From: DASUNQ01 sp044866775
Lineage (GTDB): Bacteria > Acidobacteriota > Thermoanaerobaculia > Multivoradales > UBA5704
Direction of reading: 5' to 3'
Length of the DNA stretch: 64,000 bases
Assembly: GCA_044866775.1 (NCBI GenBank)
Contig: JBIOUG010000192.1
Location: forward strand, 16,550-80,549
Each line of letters opens with the position of its first letter. Position 1 is the stretch's first letter. The notes beneath the pieces were generated by a model. It made no database searches. It saw nothing but the letters and a program-made list of their open reading frames with translations, and was not told where the DNA came from. Below, piece after piece: positions 32,609 to 43,990 of this stretch. Position numbers and translations under genes: made by a program.

Positions 32609-33921
32609 CCTCGCCCCTGCTCGACGAGGTGCTGGTCTCGCTCACTCGCCAGGGGCTGACGCGCAGCGAGGTGTACGCCAAGCGCGGGCGGTCGCGGCGG
32701 CTCGCGCTCTCGCCGGCGGGGGAGGTGGCGAGCTTCCACGAGGAGCGCGGCTGGGCGGTGCGGGCGGGCAGCGGGCGAGGCTCCTTCTTCGCCGCCGCGA
32801 CGGGCGACCCCGACCCGGCGACCACCTGGCCGGAGATCGAGGCGCCGCCGCTGGCTCTGCCGGAGGCGGTCGCGCCGGCGGCGTGGAGCGAGCCGGGGGA
32901 CTTCGCGGCGCCGTTGGTCGGCGAGGCGGACGGGCTGCGGCTGCTCGCGAGCATCGGGCGCGAGCTGGCGGCGGAGCTACCGGGCGCGCGGCTGCTCGCG
33001 GCGGTGCTCGAGGACGGCTCGAGCGAGGCCGAGCTGGCGAGCTCGCGCGGCGTGCGGGCGCGGGTGCGCGGGCGGGTGGCGGCGCTGCGCGTCGAGGCGG
33101 CGGGACCTTCGCCCGGCACGGCGCGCGCGGCGGTCTACGTGGCGGCGCGCGAGGCGCGGCGGTTCAGCGCCCCGGCGCTCGCGCGGCGCCTCGCCGACAC
33201 GCTCTCGGTGCTCGCCGCCGGCGGGGTGCCCGAGGGCGGCCCGCAGCACGGTGCGGTGCTGCTCGCGCCGCCGGTCGGCACGCGGCTCCTCGCCGCTCTG
33301 CTGCCGCTCTTCGTCGGGCCGGCGGCGCCGGCGCTGGCCGACGCCTTCCGCGACCGCGACGGCCGGATCGGCTCCGCGGCGCTGACGCTCGTCGACGACG
33401 GACGCCTGCCGGGAGGCGCCTTCGAGGCCCCCGTGGACGGCGAAGGCGTCCCCTGCCGCGAGGCGGTGCTGGTCGAGCGCGGCGCCTACCGCGAGCCGCT
33501 CCTCGCCTGGTGGCAGGTGCGGCAGGAACAGACGGCCGCGGGCTGCGGCCGGCGCGCGAGCTGGCGCGACCTGCCGGCGCCGGGACCCACGCACCTCGCG
33601 CTGCGGCCCGATCCGAAGCTCGCCGTCGCCGCCCTGCTCGGCGGCATCGACCGCGGCGCCTACCTGCTCGACACGACCGGCGCCCCGCGCCTCGACCTCG
33701 CAGGCGGCCGCTTCGCGCTTCCCGTCTGCGGTTTCGCCGTCTCCGGCGGCCGCGCCAGCGCGCCGCTCGCCCGCGCCTGGCTCGGCGGCGAGGTGCGGGT
33801 GCTGCTGCATGGCCTGCGGGGCGTGGCGCGCGACCTCACCTTCTTCCCTCTCGACGGCATGATCGGCTGCCCGAGCCTGCTGGTCGAGGGTCTCGAAGTG
33901 CGCTCGACGCCCCTCTGGTAA
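32605..33921 (+). CDS. TldD/PmbA-family protein (PmbA/TldE-like half)
   Basis: 438 residues if translation begins at CTG 32605, which overlaps the TGA of the TldD-like gene as CTGA; the nearest standard start is GTG 32629 (430 residues). The CTG choice keeps the N-terminal LLDEVLVSLTRQGLTRSEVYAKRG typical of PmbA (helix then strand). No HExxxH motif is present, as expected for the inactive TldE/PmbA partner. The C-terminal region RDLTFFPLDGMIGCPSLLVEGLEV is family-like. The pair probably works as a heterodimeric peptidase; no RiPP precursor is seen nearby. Confidence 0.75.
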   Translation: MTSPLLDEVLVSLTRQGLTRSEVYAKRGRSRRLALSPAGEVASFHEERGWAVRAGSGRGSFFAAATGDPDPATTWPEIEAPPLALPEAVAPAAWSEPGDFAAPLVGEADGLRLLASIGRELAAELPGARLLAAVLEDGSSEAELASSRGVRARVRGRVAALRVEAAGPSPGTARAAVYVAAREARRFSAPALARRLADTLSVLAAGGVPEGGPQHGAVLLAPPVGTRLLAALLPLFVGPAAPALADAFRDRDGRIGSAALTLVDDGRLPGGAFEAPVDGEGVPCREAVLVERGAYREPLLAWWQVRQEQTAAGCGRRASWRDLPAPGPTHLALRPDPKLAVAALLGGIDRGAYLLDTTGAPRLDLAGGRFALPVCGFAVSGGRASAPLARAWLGGEVRVLLHGLRGVARDLTFFPLDGMIGCPSLLVEGLEVRSTPLW

Positions 33922-33933
33922 CCTCCGGCCGCC

Positions 33934-34998
<1,065 letters not shown>

Positions 34999-35015
34999 AG
35001 CCCACGCGACCACGT

Positions 35016-35996
35016 CTAGCCAGCTCTCGTCGAGCGCGCCGGCCGCGGCGGCGCCAGGTCCAGCTCCAGGCGGCCGGTGCTCTGGATGCCGGGGCGGACG
35101 ATGACGGTCGTTGACGGGGGCTCGACCGACTCCTCCGGGACCTGTCCCCGCCCCTCGGGGTCGGGCTGGTTCCAATTCGGTCCCGGCGGCGGGAAGTAGC
35201 CCTGCGGTGGGCGGGCGCGCGAGCCGCCGCGCAGGCCGCCCTGGGGAGCGGCCTGGTTCACCGCTCCGCCCTGGAGATTGCCCGGGCGCAGGACGCGCGA
35301 GCCGCCCGGCGTGGTTGGCGTGCCGGCCTGGCCGGGCGCCGCCGTGCCGCGGGTGCTCTGCGGCGCGCCGGCGACGTCGGTGGCCCCGGGCTGCGTGGCG
35401 GCTGGGACCTCGACCGGCGGCACCAGCAGCTCGGCGATGCGGTTCGGCTGCTCGTACACCGGCGGCGGCAGGATCTCCGGCTCGGCGGTGCGGTAGGCGC
35501 GCAGCATCGCCTGGGTCACCAGCTTGCTGTCGATGACCTGCGGGTTGACCTCGGGGAAAGCGAGCTGCGGATCGAGGCGGAAGGCCTCGGCATAGGCCGC
35601 GATCGCGCTCTCCTCGTGCCCGGAGGCTTCGAGCACGGTGCCGATCTGGAAGTGCGCCCAGGCGTGGCGCGGCTGCTGCTCGACGACCTGGCGGTACTGC
35701 CGGAGCGCCGGCCGCAGCTCGCTGCGCTGCTGGAGCAGCAGCGCCAGGTTGAAGCGCGCCGAAACGCGCTCGGGGTCGAGCTCGAGGGCGCGGCGGTAGG
35801 CCTCCTCGGCCTCGGCGGCGTTGCCGGCCATCTGCAGCAGGTTGCCGAGGTCGTTGAACACCGCGGCGTCCTGCGGCCGCTCGCGCGCCAGACGGCGCTG
35901 CACCTCGAGCGCCTTGGCGAGATTGGCGGGAACCGCCGCCCAGGCCGCGAGGGCCACGAGCGGCAGGATGAGAGCCCAGGTGATGAATCTACGCAC
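35016..35996 (-). CDS. Membrane-anchored TPR protein with Gly/Pro/Gln-rich tail
   Basis: 326 residues from GTG 35996. This start is chosen because GAGGAG lies seven bases upstream and because it places RRFITWALILPLVALAAWAAV at the very N-terminus as a signal anchor; the longer reading frame runs through the upstream terminator. Three or four TPR units follow (about 40-150: FNDLGNLLQMAGNAAEAEEAYRRAL, ARFNLALLL, AWAHFQIGTVLEASG). The last ~140 residues are low-complexity Pro/Gly/Thr/Gln, probably disordered. It converges on ychF with a 17-base gap. A role in an envelope complex is inferred. Confidence 0.8.
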   Translation of the reverse strand: MRRFITWALILPLVALAAWAAVPANLAKALEVQRRLARERPQDAAVFNDLGNLLQMAGNAAEAEEAYRRALELDPERVSARFNLALLLQQRSELRPALRQYRQVVEQQPRHAWAHFQIGTVLEASGHEESAIAAYAEAFRLDPQLAFPEVNPQVIDSKLVTQAMLRAYRTAEPEILPPPVYEQPNRIAELLVPPVEVPAATQPGATDVAGAPQSTRGTAAPGQAGTPTTPGGSRVLRPGNLQGGAVNQAAPQGGLRGGSRARPPQGYFPPPGPNWNQPDPEGRGQVPEESVEPPSTTVIVRPGIQSTGRLELDLAPPRPARSTRAG

Positions 35997-36014
35997 GTCG
36001 TATCTCCTCAAAAA

Positions 36015-36036
36015 CGGCGCGAAAGCCTTCGCGCCG
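36015..36036 (-). terminator. Terminator/attenuator hairpin (repeat family copy 2)
   Basis: A 9-bp stem (CGGCGCGAA / TTCGCGCCG) with loop GGCT on the minus strand is followed by TTTTTGAGGAG. It sits between the stop of the upstream leftward gene and the ribosome-binding site of the TPR gene. The stem belongs to the same GGCGCGAAAGC family as the hairpins at 29675 and 38352. Confidence 0.75.
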
Positions 36037-36040
36037 TGCC

Positions 36041-36712
36041 TCAAGAGGCTCCCGGGCTGCCAATCGGCCTCGCCTTGAGCTTCTTCTTGCCGTCGTCGTC
36101 GGTGATCCGGAACTGCACCTGCGTGCAGCCGGTCTTGGAACGGATGGCCGCCGCTTGGCGCGCCAGGTAGGTCTCGAAGCTCGCCAGGTCGAAGCGCGGC
36201 CCGTCCTGCGGTCCGGCGGCGAGCCCGACGTAGAGCGCCTCGACCACCTCCGGCGCCGGCGTCTCGCCGACCACGACGCCGCGCTCGACGTCGAGGCGCG
36301 CGGCCTCGAGCGGCGCCGGCCGGTGTCCGCCGCGCCGGCCCTCCTCGGCGTCGCGCAGCCGGCGGTTGAACAGCTCGTTGTAGCTGTTGAACCGCGATTC
36401 GAGGTCGGCGAGACGGAAGTTGTCGGCCGCGGCCCGGAAGGTGGTGTTGCGCAGCCCGCGGAGCCGCGCCTGGATGCGCCCGCGCAGCTCTTCCGGCGGC
36501 AGCGCCAGGGCGCCGTTGAAGAAGCGCTCGAACTCCACCTGGAGCTGGCGGATCTCCTGGGCGAGCTGGTCGAAGAGCTGGCTCGGGGCGGCCGGCTGCG
36601 CAGCGGCCTCGGCGGCCTGCGCGGCGCGGGCGCGGGCCGCGGCGTCGGGAGCGGTGGCCTCGGCGGCGGCGCGGCCGGGCGGCGCCGCGGCCCCGCGCAG
36701 CGACGGCGACAC
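36041..36712 (-). CDS. Hypothetical helical protein
   Basis: 223 residues from GTG 36712. Another in-frame start, ATG 36805, would overlap the divergent SelA-domain gene. After an Ala-rich start, residues about 45-150 are helical and conserved-looking: SQLFDQLAQEIRQLQVEFER, FFNGALALPPEELRGRIQAR and NFRLADLESRFNSYNELFNR. This resembles a helical domain I recall from deltaproteobacterial/myxobacterial proteins (MXAN_5187 C-terminal-like), but I am not sure. The C-terminus is basic (DDDGKKKLKARPIG). No signal or membrane segment. Function unknown. Confidence 0.65.
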   Translation of the reverse strand: MSPSLRGAAAPPGRAAAEATAPDAAARARAAQAAEAAAQPAAPSQLFDQLAQEIRQLQVEFERFFNGALALPPEELRGRIQARLRGLRNTTFRAAADNFRLADLESRFNSYNELFNRRLRDAEEGRRGGHRPAPLEAARLDVERGVVVGETPAPEVVEALYVGLAAGPQDGPRFDLASFETYLARQAAAIRSKTGCTQVQFRITDDDGKKKLKARPIGSPGAS

Positions 36713-36776
36713 CGCGGCGGGACCGGGGGCGGTCCGGCCGGGCGTCCCCCGTGTCGGGCTAGTATCCTTCCTGAGA

Positions 36777-36997
36777 ATGGCAGCCCCCGATGCGCGTCGC
36801 CTCATCCCGTCGGTCGATCGGCTCCTGGGCGACCCGAGGATCGCGAGCCTCGTCCCATTATACGGACGCGATCTCGTGAGGGTCCAAGCGCGGCACGAGG
36901 TCGAGACGCTGCGCAGCCGCCTGCTGCTCGATCTGCGGACCGTCGATCCCGAAGACGATCCCGCCCTGGTCGCCGCCGTCCGCGCCGCGCTCGCGGG

Positions 36998-37001
<4 letters not shown>
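36777..37001 (+). CDS. Stand-alone SelA N-terminal domain-like protein
   Basis: 74 residues from ATG 36777. RRLIPSVDRLLGDPRIASLV followed by YGRDLVRVQARHEVETLRSR closely fits the N-terminal domain of selenocysteine synthase SelA, which binds tRNA(Sec). The large PLP domain of SelA is absent: the frame stops at 36999-37001 and overlaps the ATG of the NtrC-type regulator by 4 bases (ATGA). It is therefore either a remnant of selA or a small protein in its own right, translationally coupled to the regulator. No other selenocysteine gene is visible. Confidence 0.6.
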
Positions 37002-38291
<1,290 letters not shown>

Positions 38292-38296
<5 letters not shown>

Positions 38297-38337
38297 GAGC
38301 CCGCCGCCCTGGGCGGGCGGCGGAAAGCGCTCCTAGC
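38292..38337. terminator. Nested cruciform/terminator between convergent genes
   Basis: Outer arms GCTAGGAGC / GCTCCTAGC (9 bp) enclose inner arms CCGCCGCCC / GGGCGGCGG (9 bp). The structure starts within the stop codon of the NtrC-type regulator and faces the convergent pilus operon end. No T-tract is present. The sequence TAGGAGCCCGCCGCC recurs at 38373. Confidence 0.55.
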
Positions 38338-38342
38338 GATTG

Positions 38343-38374
38343 ATCGGAGTCGGCGCGAAAGCTTTCGCGCCTTA
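38343..38374. repeat. Dispersed hairpin repeat (GGCGCGAAAGC family), copy 3
   Basis: Perfect 20-base palindrome at 38352-38371 with flanks ATCGGAG and TTA identical in layout to copy 1 at 29665-29697. It lies downstream of the FxLYD gene on the minus strand and may end the pilus transcript. Confidence 0.75.
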
Positions 38375-38387
38375 GGAGCCCGCCGCC

Positions 38388-39128
38388 TCAGCGGTCGCCC
38401 GGCGGTGACGGCGCGGTGGGCTCCGGGCTGCGGCGGAGGCGCATGCTGGTGGCCTCGAACTTGACCGCGGCGAAGGCGAAGATGCCCGGGAAGTCGGCGC
38501 GGAAGCTCGCCGCCTCGCCGGCCGGGATCGCCGTCGTCGTGAGCGCCGCTTGCGCCGTGCCGACGACTTGCCCCGTCTCGTCGTAGAGGCGCACCAGGAG
38601 CGTCGCGCCCGTGACGGTCTCGCTGCCGCCGTTGCGCAGCGCGCCGGAGATGACGACGTGCTCGTCGCTCGCGTCGGCCTGGCGCTCCCAGGCGCTCACC
38701 ACGAGCGGGCTCGCGGCCGGCTCTTCCGCGGCGGCCGCCTCCGCCTCGCCGCCGGTCGCCGGCGCCTTCTCCGGCGCCGCAGCGGGCGGCGGCGCGGGCG
38801 CGGCGCGGCGCGGGAAGTCCTTGTCGGTGAGCACCCGCACCGCCTTGCGCTTTTCCGGTGCGCGCTTCTCCGGCGCTGCGGCGGCCGCGGTCTTGGCCTC
38901 CGCGGTCGCCGCGCGGCTGGCTTCGAGGTTGACCTCGGCCACCCGCAGCGATGCGAGGTCGCCGGCCGCGGTGGTGAAGATCACCAGCTTGCCCTTGACC
39001 TCCCACGCCCCCTTGGTCTCGACGCGGGCCCCGTCGCGCGTCACCAGCCAGTCGGCGCGCACGGGCGGCGCCGCGAGCGCGGCCGCCAGGACGAGGCCGG
39101 CGGCCAGGGTGGGAGTGGCTCGGCGCAT
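38388..39128 (-). CDS. Exported FxLYD-domain protein, last gene of the pilus operon
   Basis: 246 residues with a signal peptide (1-25, AAGLVLAAALAAPPVRA then DW). Residues about 26-70 form a small beta domain (WLVTRDGARVETKGAWEVKG). A Lys/Ala/Pro/Glu linker (about 70-135) leads to an immunoglobulin-like FxLYD domain (about 140-225: SGALRNGGSETVTGATLLVR, LYDETGQVVG). The ATG overlaps the pilY1 stop (TGATG), so it is translated with pilY1. The location suggests an accessory envelope role in pilus biogenesis; family function is unknown. Confidence 0.75.
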   Translation of the reverse strand: MRRATPTLAAGLVLAAALAAPPVRADWLVTRDGARVETKGAWEVKGKLVIFTTAAGDLASLRVAEVNLEASRAATAEAKTAAAAAPEKRAPEKRKAVRVLTDKDFPRRAAPAPPPAAAPEKAPATGGEAEAAAAEEPAASPLVVSAWERQADASDEHVVISGALRNGGSETVTGATLLVRLYDETGQVVGTAQAALTTTAIPAGEAASFRADFPGIFAFAAVKFEATSMRLRRSPEPTAPSPPGDR

Positions 39129-42100
39129 CAATGCTCCCTCCAGTTCTTCTCGACGATGCAGATCGGCACCGGGGCGATGAAGACGACGCCGGTGTCGGCG
39201 CTGATCGTCTTGATGTCGACGCGGTAGTTGGCGAACTTGCAGTTGGCCGGGAAGAGCTTCTTCAGCTCCTCCATGACGGCCTTCAGGTTCTCGGTCAGCT
39301 CGTCGGCGTTGGACCCCGGCGCCTCGGCGAGCGGGTTCTTGCTCTGCCCCTGCTCGGTGTAGGGGTTGGTGACGAAGGTCGAGACCTCGAAGAAGCGGGT
39401 CGGCAGGTTCGAGGCGTTTTTCATGAAGGCATCGCCGTTGGTGGTGTTGACGACGAAGACGCGGCTGGTGCCGCCGCGCGAGCAGAGGTCGTTGCGGGTG
39501 TTCTCGTGGCACTCGCCGGTGATCGGGTCGATCGTGCCCTCGCAGGTGATCGGGTTGAAGGTCGAGAAGAAGCTGACGCCCGAGAGCGCGAACGGATCGG
39601 TGATCACCCGCTCCTCGACCGCCAGCACCAGATACCAGCCCTTGTTGCCGACGCCGCGCCCCTCGTCGAGCAGGAAGCGGCCGCCGGTCGGGGCCTGCGC
39701 CACGGTGAGCCGCTGCAGGCGCGTCTCGGTCAAGGGCAGCTCGGCGGGGGGGACCTGGTCGGTGTCGTCGACGAAGATGTAGAAGCGGCCGTCCTGGTTC
39801 TCCTTCTGCCACAGGTCCTCGCGGTTGCCGGTGCCGAAGGAGATCGCGTAGCGGCCGAGCTCGGCGACGAAGATGACGGATGGCCGGAAGTAGATCGGGC
39901 GCCCGGCGATCGCCGGCAGCGGCGCCAGCGCCGCCGAGCTGGTCTTGAAGATCGCCTTCGGCGCCCAGAAGGTCGTGGGAACGCGCTCGACGTCGTGCAG
40001 CAGCTTGTCGACGCCGAGCGCCGACTGCGTGGTCAAGGCGGGGAACTGGCCGGCGTCCTCCCGGCCCAGGTCGACGCGGTAGAGCGTCCCCGCCAGCGTG
40101 CCGATGTAGATGCGGTCGAGGTAGCCGTCCTGGTCGGTGTCCACCGCCGCCGGCTCGCTCGGCGCAGACTCGGCGGCGTCCTCCGCGGTCACGCCTGGCA
40201 CCGGACCCTCGAACCGCCGCTTGTAGAGCGCCTCGCCGGTCTCGATGTCGACCATGTAGAGCCACTGCCCGCTGCGCGGCGCGGTCTTGAAGTCGGGGTC
40301 GGGGAAGCCGCCGCCGAAGACCGCGACGTACTTGTCGACGGTCGCGCCGCCCTGGCGCACCCGGATGCGGCCGATGTTCGGCACCGACCAGGTGAAGCCG
40401 AGGTCCGGCACCGGATCGAGCACCCCGTCGCGGTCGAAGTCCGCCATGTCCTCGTCGAGCGCGATGCGCTGGCCGCTCGCGTCGACGACGCTGTCGTCGA
40501 ACTCCCAGACCGCGGCGGGGAAGGGGACCGGGCCGCAGTTGCCGGGCAGCGCGCCGCCGGCCGCGGCGCAGGATGGCACGTAGACGCCGTCGGGGTCGGG
40601 CACGTTTTCGGCGCCGATCTGGTCGGGCTGCGTGATGTCGAGCGCGTAGTAGCCCTTCTCACCCTCGCGCAGGCCGCCGATCAGCACCGTCCGCCACTCG
40701 CGCTCGGCGACGACCGGCGTGCCGTCGTGCTCCGGGTCGATGAAGACGTCCGCCACCGAGACCGAGCCGTCCACCGCCCACGGGCGCTTGTCGGTCTCGG
40801 CGATGGCGGTGAGCTTGGGCATCGCCGCCCGCGGGATGTAGGCGAAGACCTCCCGGCCGGTGCCGTTGTCGTACTCGTCGGTCAAGGACTTGGGCGAGAA
40901 GTGGTCGGACGCCGTCTCGCGGAAGATGCCGGCGTCGAAGGCGTGCAGCATGCCGTCGTTGCCGCCGACGAAGAGGAGCTTGCGCCGCTTCTGGTGCCGG
41001 ATCGTGAAGTCGCGATAGCCGGGCAGGTTGCCGGCGAAATAGCGGGTGTTCGACGGGCCGCCGACCACCAGCGGGTTGGAGTGGAAGACGTCGCCGAGGA
41101 TGAAGCTGATGGGCTTGGTGGTCTGCGCCCCGGTGCTCGGATCGACGACGGTGACGACGTCGTTCTTGACCGCGTAGGTGAAGTCGATGACCGCGTTGGC
41201 GCGAATCTCGGCGTCGGCCTCGGAGTCGGTGTCGCCGAGGAGGAAGGGGATGCCGAGCCCGCGCCAGAGGTCGCGCTTGACCCCGATGTCCGTGGTGGCG
41301 TCGGTCTTCACGAAGAGCTGGCGCGTGGTGGGCCAGAAGCCGCTCGTCGTCGGCTGCGAGTAGAAGACGCGGCGCTGGTTGTCGCCGCTGCCGACGCCGC
41401 TCGCTTGCTTCTTGATCTCGACGCCGGAGTCCCAGAGGAAGCACTCCGAAAGCAGGTTCTTGGCCAGGCACTGCTGCGTCAGGTCGGGGCGCCGGGTGAG
41501 GTCGTCGACCGGCAGCGGCTTCAGGAACGACTTGACGTGGCCGTCCCAGATCGAGCGGGCGTTGATGGGCGTGAAGTCGGTCAGGAAGATCGTCTGGTCG
41601 GCGATCGCCTGCACCGACGGCACGGCCGCCGAGGCGAAGGAGCGAGCCTCCTCGCGGATCTCGCCCAGGATGCGCTTGAGCTCGTCCTTGAGCGACTGCG
41701 GGTCCTGCGGGCAGACCAGATCGCCCTTGCCGTTCTGCGCCATGCACTTCAGGGGGTTTCCCACCGAGCTGCAGTTCTGGCCATAGGCGATGACCCAGGT
41801 GCGCACGTCGGACTTGGAGTTGAGGTCGGCGGTGTCGGCGCAGGGGTTCTCCCCCGGGCAGGTGTCATCGCCGTCGCTGATGACGATGAGGTACGGGCGC
41901 CGGCAGCCCCAGGAGCTGTCGTTGCCGAGCGCCACCTCCTCCCAGCCGTTGGTGTCGTAGGCGCTGTCCTTGCACTTGTTCCCTTCGCCCCGGTAGAAGC
42001 AGCGGAAGTCGACGACCGACTTGCCGAGCGGCGTCAGGCCGCCGGCGACGAGGGGCCGCAGCACGCGGCCGGTGATCGGGTCGCTCGCGAGCTGCAGCGT

Positions 42101-43357
42101 GTCGGTCGCCGCCGACACCGGCGGGTCGGTGAAGTAGGAGGCGATGGCGAAGTCAGGCGCCCCGGCGGCGTTCGTGCCCGGAGCCAACCGCTCGAGCAGA
42201 GCGCTCTTGTTGGTCACCCGCCAGTCGAGGGGCAGGAGGTCGCCGCGGTCCATGACGCGCCAGGTACCGAAGGTCGGGTCGGCGGTGGTGCCGCGCATCA
42301 GGTTGAAGCAGGAGGCGGGCAGGCCGGGGATCTTGCACACCTGATCGTTCGGCGTCACCGCGGCGGTGTCGTAGTTGCCCTCCCAGCCGATGCCGGAGAA
42401 GGGGTGCGGGTCGTTGCAGCTCGAGGTGAGGGAGAAGTCGTTGCTCGGCCAGAACGCCGGGACCGGCTCCGCCGGGGTCACGCCGTCGGCGATCAGGAAC
42501 GACGTCCAGAGCCGCAGCTTGACGTTGTGCGTCGGGTAGTTCCGGTCGAAGACGGCGTCGTTGCTCCCGGAGCAGGTGTGGAGCGGGCCGATCTTCTCGA
42601 CCCGCCGGAGGTCGAAGGTGACGTGCAGGTCGTCCTCGCCGAGCGCCGCGTTGGGGCTGCCGTCGGGCTTGTTGCCGGGGCGGTTGACGGTGAGCAGGTA
42701 GACGCGGTTGCTCGCGGTCACCCAGAGCCGCGTTTCAGTGCCGCCCAAGTTGAGCTTGGCGAAGCGGTTGATCTTCTCGCGGTTCGTGTTGCCGAGGGTA
42801 CTGCTCCACGGCAGCGGCGCGGGACAGGAGCCGGCCACGCCGGGCGTGCCGATCGGGTAGTGCGGGCCGAAGGTCAGCACGTCGCCCTCGACGTCGTCGA
42901 AGTCCTGGCCGGTCGTGGGATCCACCCGGATGGGCCCATCCGGGTCGGGCGCGGGATAGCCGAGCTGGTCGTCGAGCCAGGCCTGCGGCGCCGCGTCCTC
43001 GGCGTAGTAGAGCCAGTGCTTGCTCGTCGGCTTGAAGTCGTCCTGGTTCAGGGCGGCGAAGCCGAAGTGGACGTCGTCGACCTCGCTCATCACCTCGTGG
43101 AGGACCTTCTTGGCCGAATAGATCTTCGAGCGCGGATCGTCGCCGCCGGCGTGCAGCCACGAGTTGTTCGGGGCGAGCGCCATCGACGCCGAGGTGTCGA
43201 GGATGATGAAGACGTAGGGCTTCGCGGTGTCGAAGCGCAGCAGGTCGGTGTCGTCCGGGAAGGCCGGCGGGCTGCCGCCGAGCAACAAGGCGCAGACGGT
43301 CGCCGCCAGCACGGCGGCGGGAACGAGGCTGCGCAGCGGATGGCGAGGTCGGGACAT
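39128..43357 (-). CDS. pilY1: PilY1-type pilus tip/adhesion protein
   Basis: 1409 residues with a signal peptide (1-35). The N-terminal von Willebrand A-like region has the MIDAS motif DTSASM near residue 55 and a second acidic cluster VISDGDDTCPGENPC. The C-terminal half is the PilY1 beta-propeller. A calcium-binding loop reads DTDQDGYLDRIYIGTLAGTLYRVDL at about residues 1073-1097, matching the regulated site known from Pseudomonas PilY1. Many Cys residues (about 25) suggest disulphides. PilY1 promotes pilus extension, adhesion and mechanosensing. It is encoded after pilV, pilW and pilX-like genes, the usual minor-pilin order. Confidence 0.92.
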   Translation of the reverse strand: MSRPRHPLRSLVPAAVLAATVCALLLGGSPPAFPDDTDLLRFDTAKPYVFIILDTSASMALAPNNSWLHAGGDDPRSKIYSAKKVLHEVMSEVDDVHFGFAALNQDDFKPTSKHWLYYAEDAAPQAWLDDQLGYPAPDPDGPIRVDPTTGQDFDDVEGDVLTFGPHYPIGTPGVAGSCPAPLPWSSTLGNTNREKINRFAKLNLGGTETRLWVTASNRVYLLTVNRPGNKPDGSPNAALGEDDLHVTFDLRRVEKIGPLHTCSGSNDAVFDRNYPTHNVKLRLWTSFLIADGVTPAEPVPAFWPSNDFSLTSSCNDPHPFSGIGWEGNYDTAAVTPNDQVCKIPGLPASCFNLMRGTTADPTFGTWRVMDRGDLLPLDWRVTNKSALLERLAPGTNAAGAPDFAIASYFTDPPVSAATDTLQLASDPITGRVLRPLVAGGLTPLGKSVVDFRCFYRGEGNKCKDSAYDTNGWEEVALGNDSSWGCRRPYLIVISDGDDTCPGENPCADTADLNSKSDVRTWVIAYGQNCSSVGNPLKCMAQNGKGDLVCPQDPQSLKDELKRILGEIREEARSFASAAVPSVQAIADQTIFLTDFTPINARSIWDGHVKSFLKPLPVDDLTRRPDLTQQCLAKNLLSECFLWDSGVEIKKQASGVGSGDNQRRVFYSQPTTSGFWPTTRQLFVKTDATTDIGVKRDLWRGLGIPFLLGDTDSEADAEIRANAVIDFTYAVKNDVVTVVDPSTGAQTTKPISFILGDVFHSNPLVVGGPSNTRYFAGNLPGYRDFTIRHQKRRKLLFVGGNDGMLHAFDAGIFRETASDHFSPKSLTDEYDNGTGREVFAYIPRAAMPKLTAIAETDKRPWAVDGSVSVADVFIDPEHDGTPVVAEREWRTVLIGGLREGEKGYYALDITQPDQIGAENVPDPDGVYVPSCAAAGGALPGNCGPVPFPAAVWEFDDSVVDASGQRIALDEDMADFDRDGVLDPVPDLGFTWSVPNIGRIRVRQGGATVDKYVAVFGGGFPDPDFKTAPRSGQWLYMVDIETGEALYKRRFEGPVPGVTAEDAAESAPSEPAAVDTDQDGYLDRIYIGTLAGTLYRVDLGREDAGQFPALTTQSALGVDKLLHDVERVPTTFWAPKAIFKTSSAALAPLPAIAGRPIYFRPSVIFVAELGRYAISFGTGNREDLWQKENQDGRFYIFVDDTDQVPPAELPLTETRLQRLTVAQAPTGGRFLLDEGRGVGNKGWYLVLAVEERVITDPFALSGVSFFSTFNPITCEGTIDPITGECHENTRNDLCSRGGTSRVFVVNTTNGDAFMKNASNLPTRFFEVSTFVTNPYTEQGQSKNPLAEAPGSNADELTENLKAVMEELKKLFPANCKFANYRVDIKTISADTGVVFIAPVPICIVEKNWREH

Positions 43358-43376
43358 AGCGTGCCTCCGGCTCCCT

Positions 43377-43955
43377 CTAGAACTTGATGTCGGCGAGCGC
43401 GGCCGGGTCGTTGGCGGCGGCGTAGGCGTCGGGGCTCGCCTTCCAGGGCTGGACCTCGACCATGGCGCTGATCACCTTCTGCGCCACCGGCGTCCGGCTC
43501 GAGCCGGCGTCGAGGGTGGCGAAGCGGGCGGCGCGCACGGTCACCGCGTGATTGATCTTGCGGAAGGCGCGCTCGTTGTAGGCGCCCGCGTTGTTGATCT
43601 CGCAGAGGTTGCAGGGCGAGTCGAGGATCGGATAGAAGGGCGAGACGTTGACCTGGTTGCCGATCTGCACCTTGCCGCTGACCAGCGCCACGCCGCTGTC
43701 GGTGACGAGATAGCTGCGCTGCGAATGATCGCTGGTCACCAGGGCGGTGGCGGTGGCGAGCTCGATGCCGGCGTCGGCGGCGTAGAAGACGCGGCTGATC
43801 GTCTTCTCGTTGGCCCCCACCTGCATCTCCGTCTGGGTGACCAGGGCGAGCGCCAGGCCGAAGATCGTGAGCACCACGAGCACCACCAGGACCGCCACGT
43901 AGGCGCTCCCCCGCTCGCCGCGGCGGCCGGCCGAAAGATGTCCGTTGTCGTGCAT
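43377..43955 (-). CDS. pilX: PilX-like minor pilin assembly protein
   Basis: 192 residues from ATG 43955. The N-terminus has a positively charged leader (GRRGERGSAYVAVLVVLVVLT) and one long hydrophobic helix, as in PilX N-terminal domain proteins. ADAGIELATATAL is typical of the PilX start (AEAGL/I motif). The rest is beta-rich with a Cys pair (CNLC). The position between pilW-like and pilY1 supports the call. The gap to pilY1 is 19 bases. Confidence 0.82.
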   Translation of the reverse strand: MHDNGHLSAGRRGERGSAYVAVLVVLVVLTIFGLALALVTQTEMQVGANEKTISRVFYAADAGIELATATALVTSDHSQRSYLVTDSGVALVSGKVQIGNQVNVSPFYPILDSPCNLCEINNAGAYNERAFRKINHAVTVRAARFATLDAGSSRTPVAQKVISAMVEVQPWKASPDAYAAANDPAALADIKF

Positions 43956-43990
43956 CGTCGCTTCTCCAGTCGTTGCGATCGGCCGGCGGC

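Noticed and set aside
35997..36044. Longer N-terminus for the TPR protein starting at 36044
   Set aside because: It would be translated through a terminator with a T-tract; GTG 35996 has a well-placed GAGGAG and begins a signal anchor.
39131..43387. 1418-codon open frame on the + strand opposite pilY1
   Set aside because: It is the exact antisense of a well-supported pilY1 gene, has no start signal or recognisable domain, and its composition (Arg/Val/Gly/Asp) is what high-GC shadows give.
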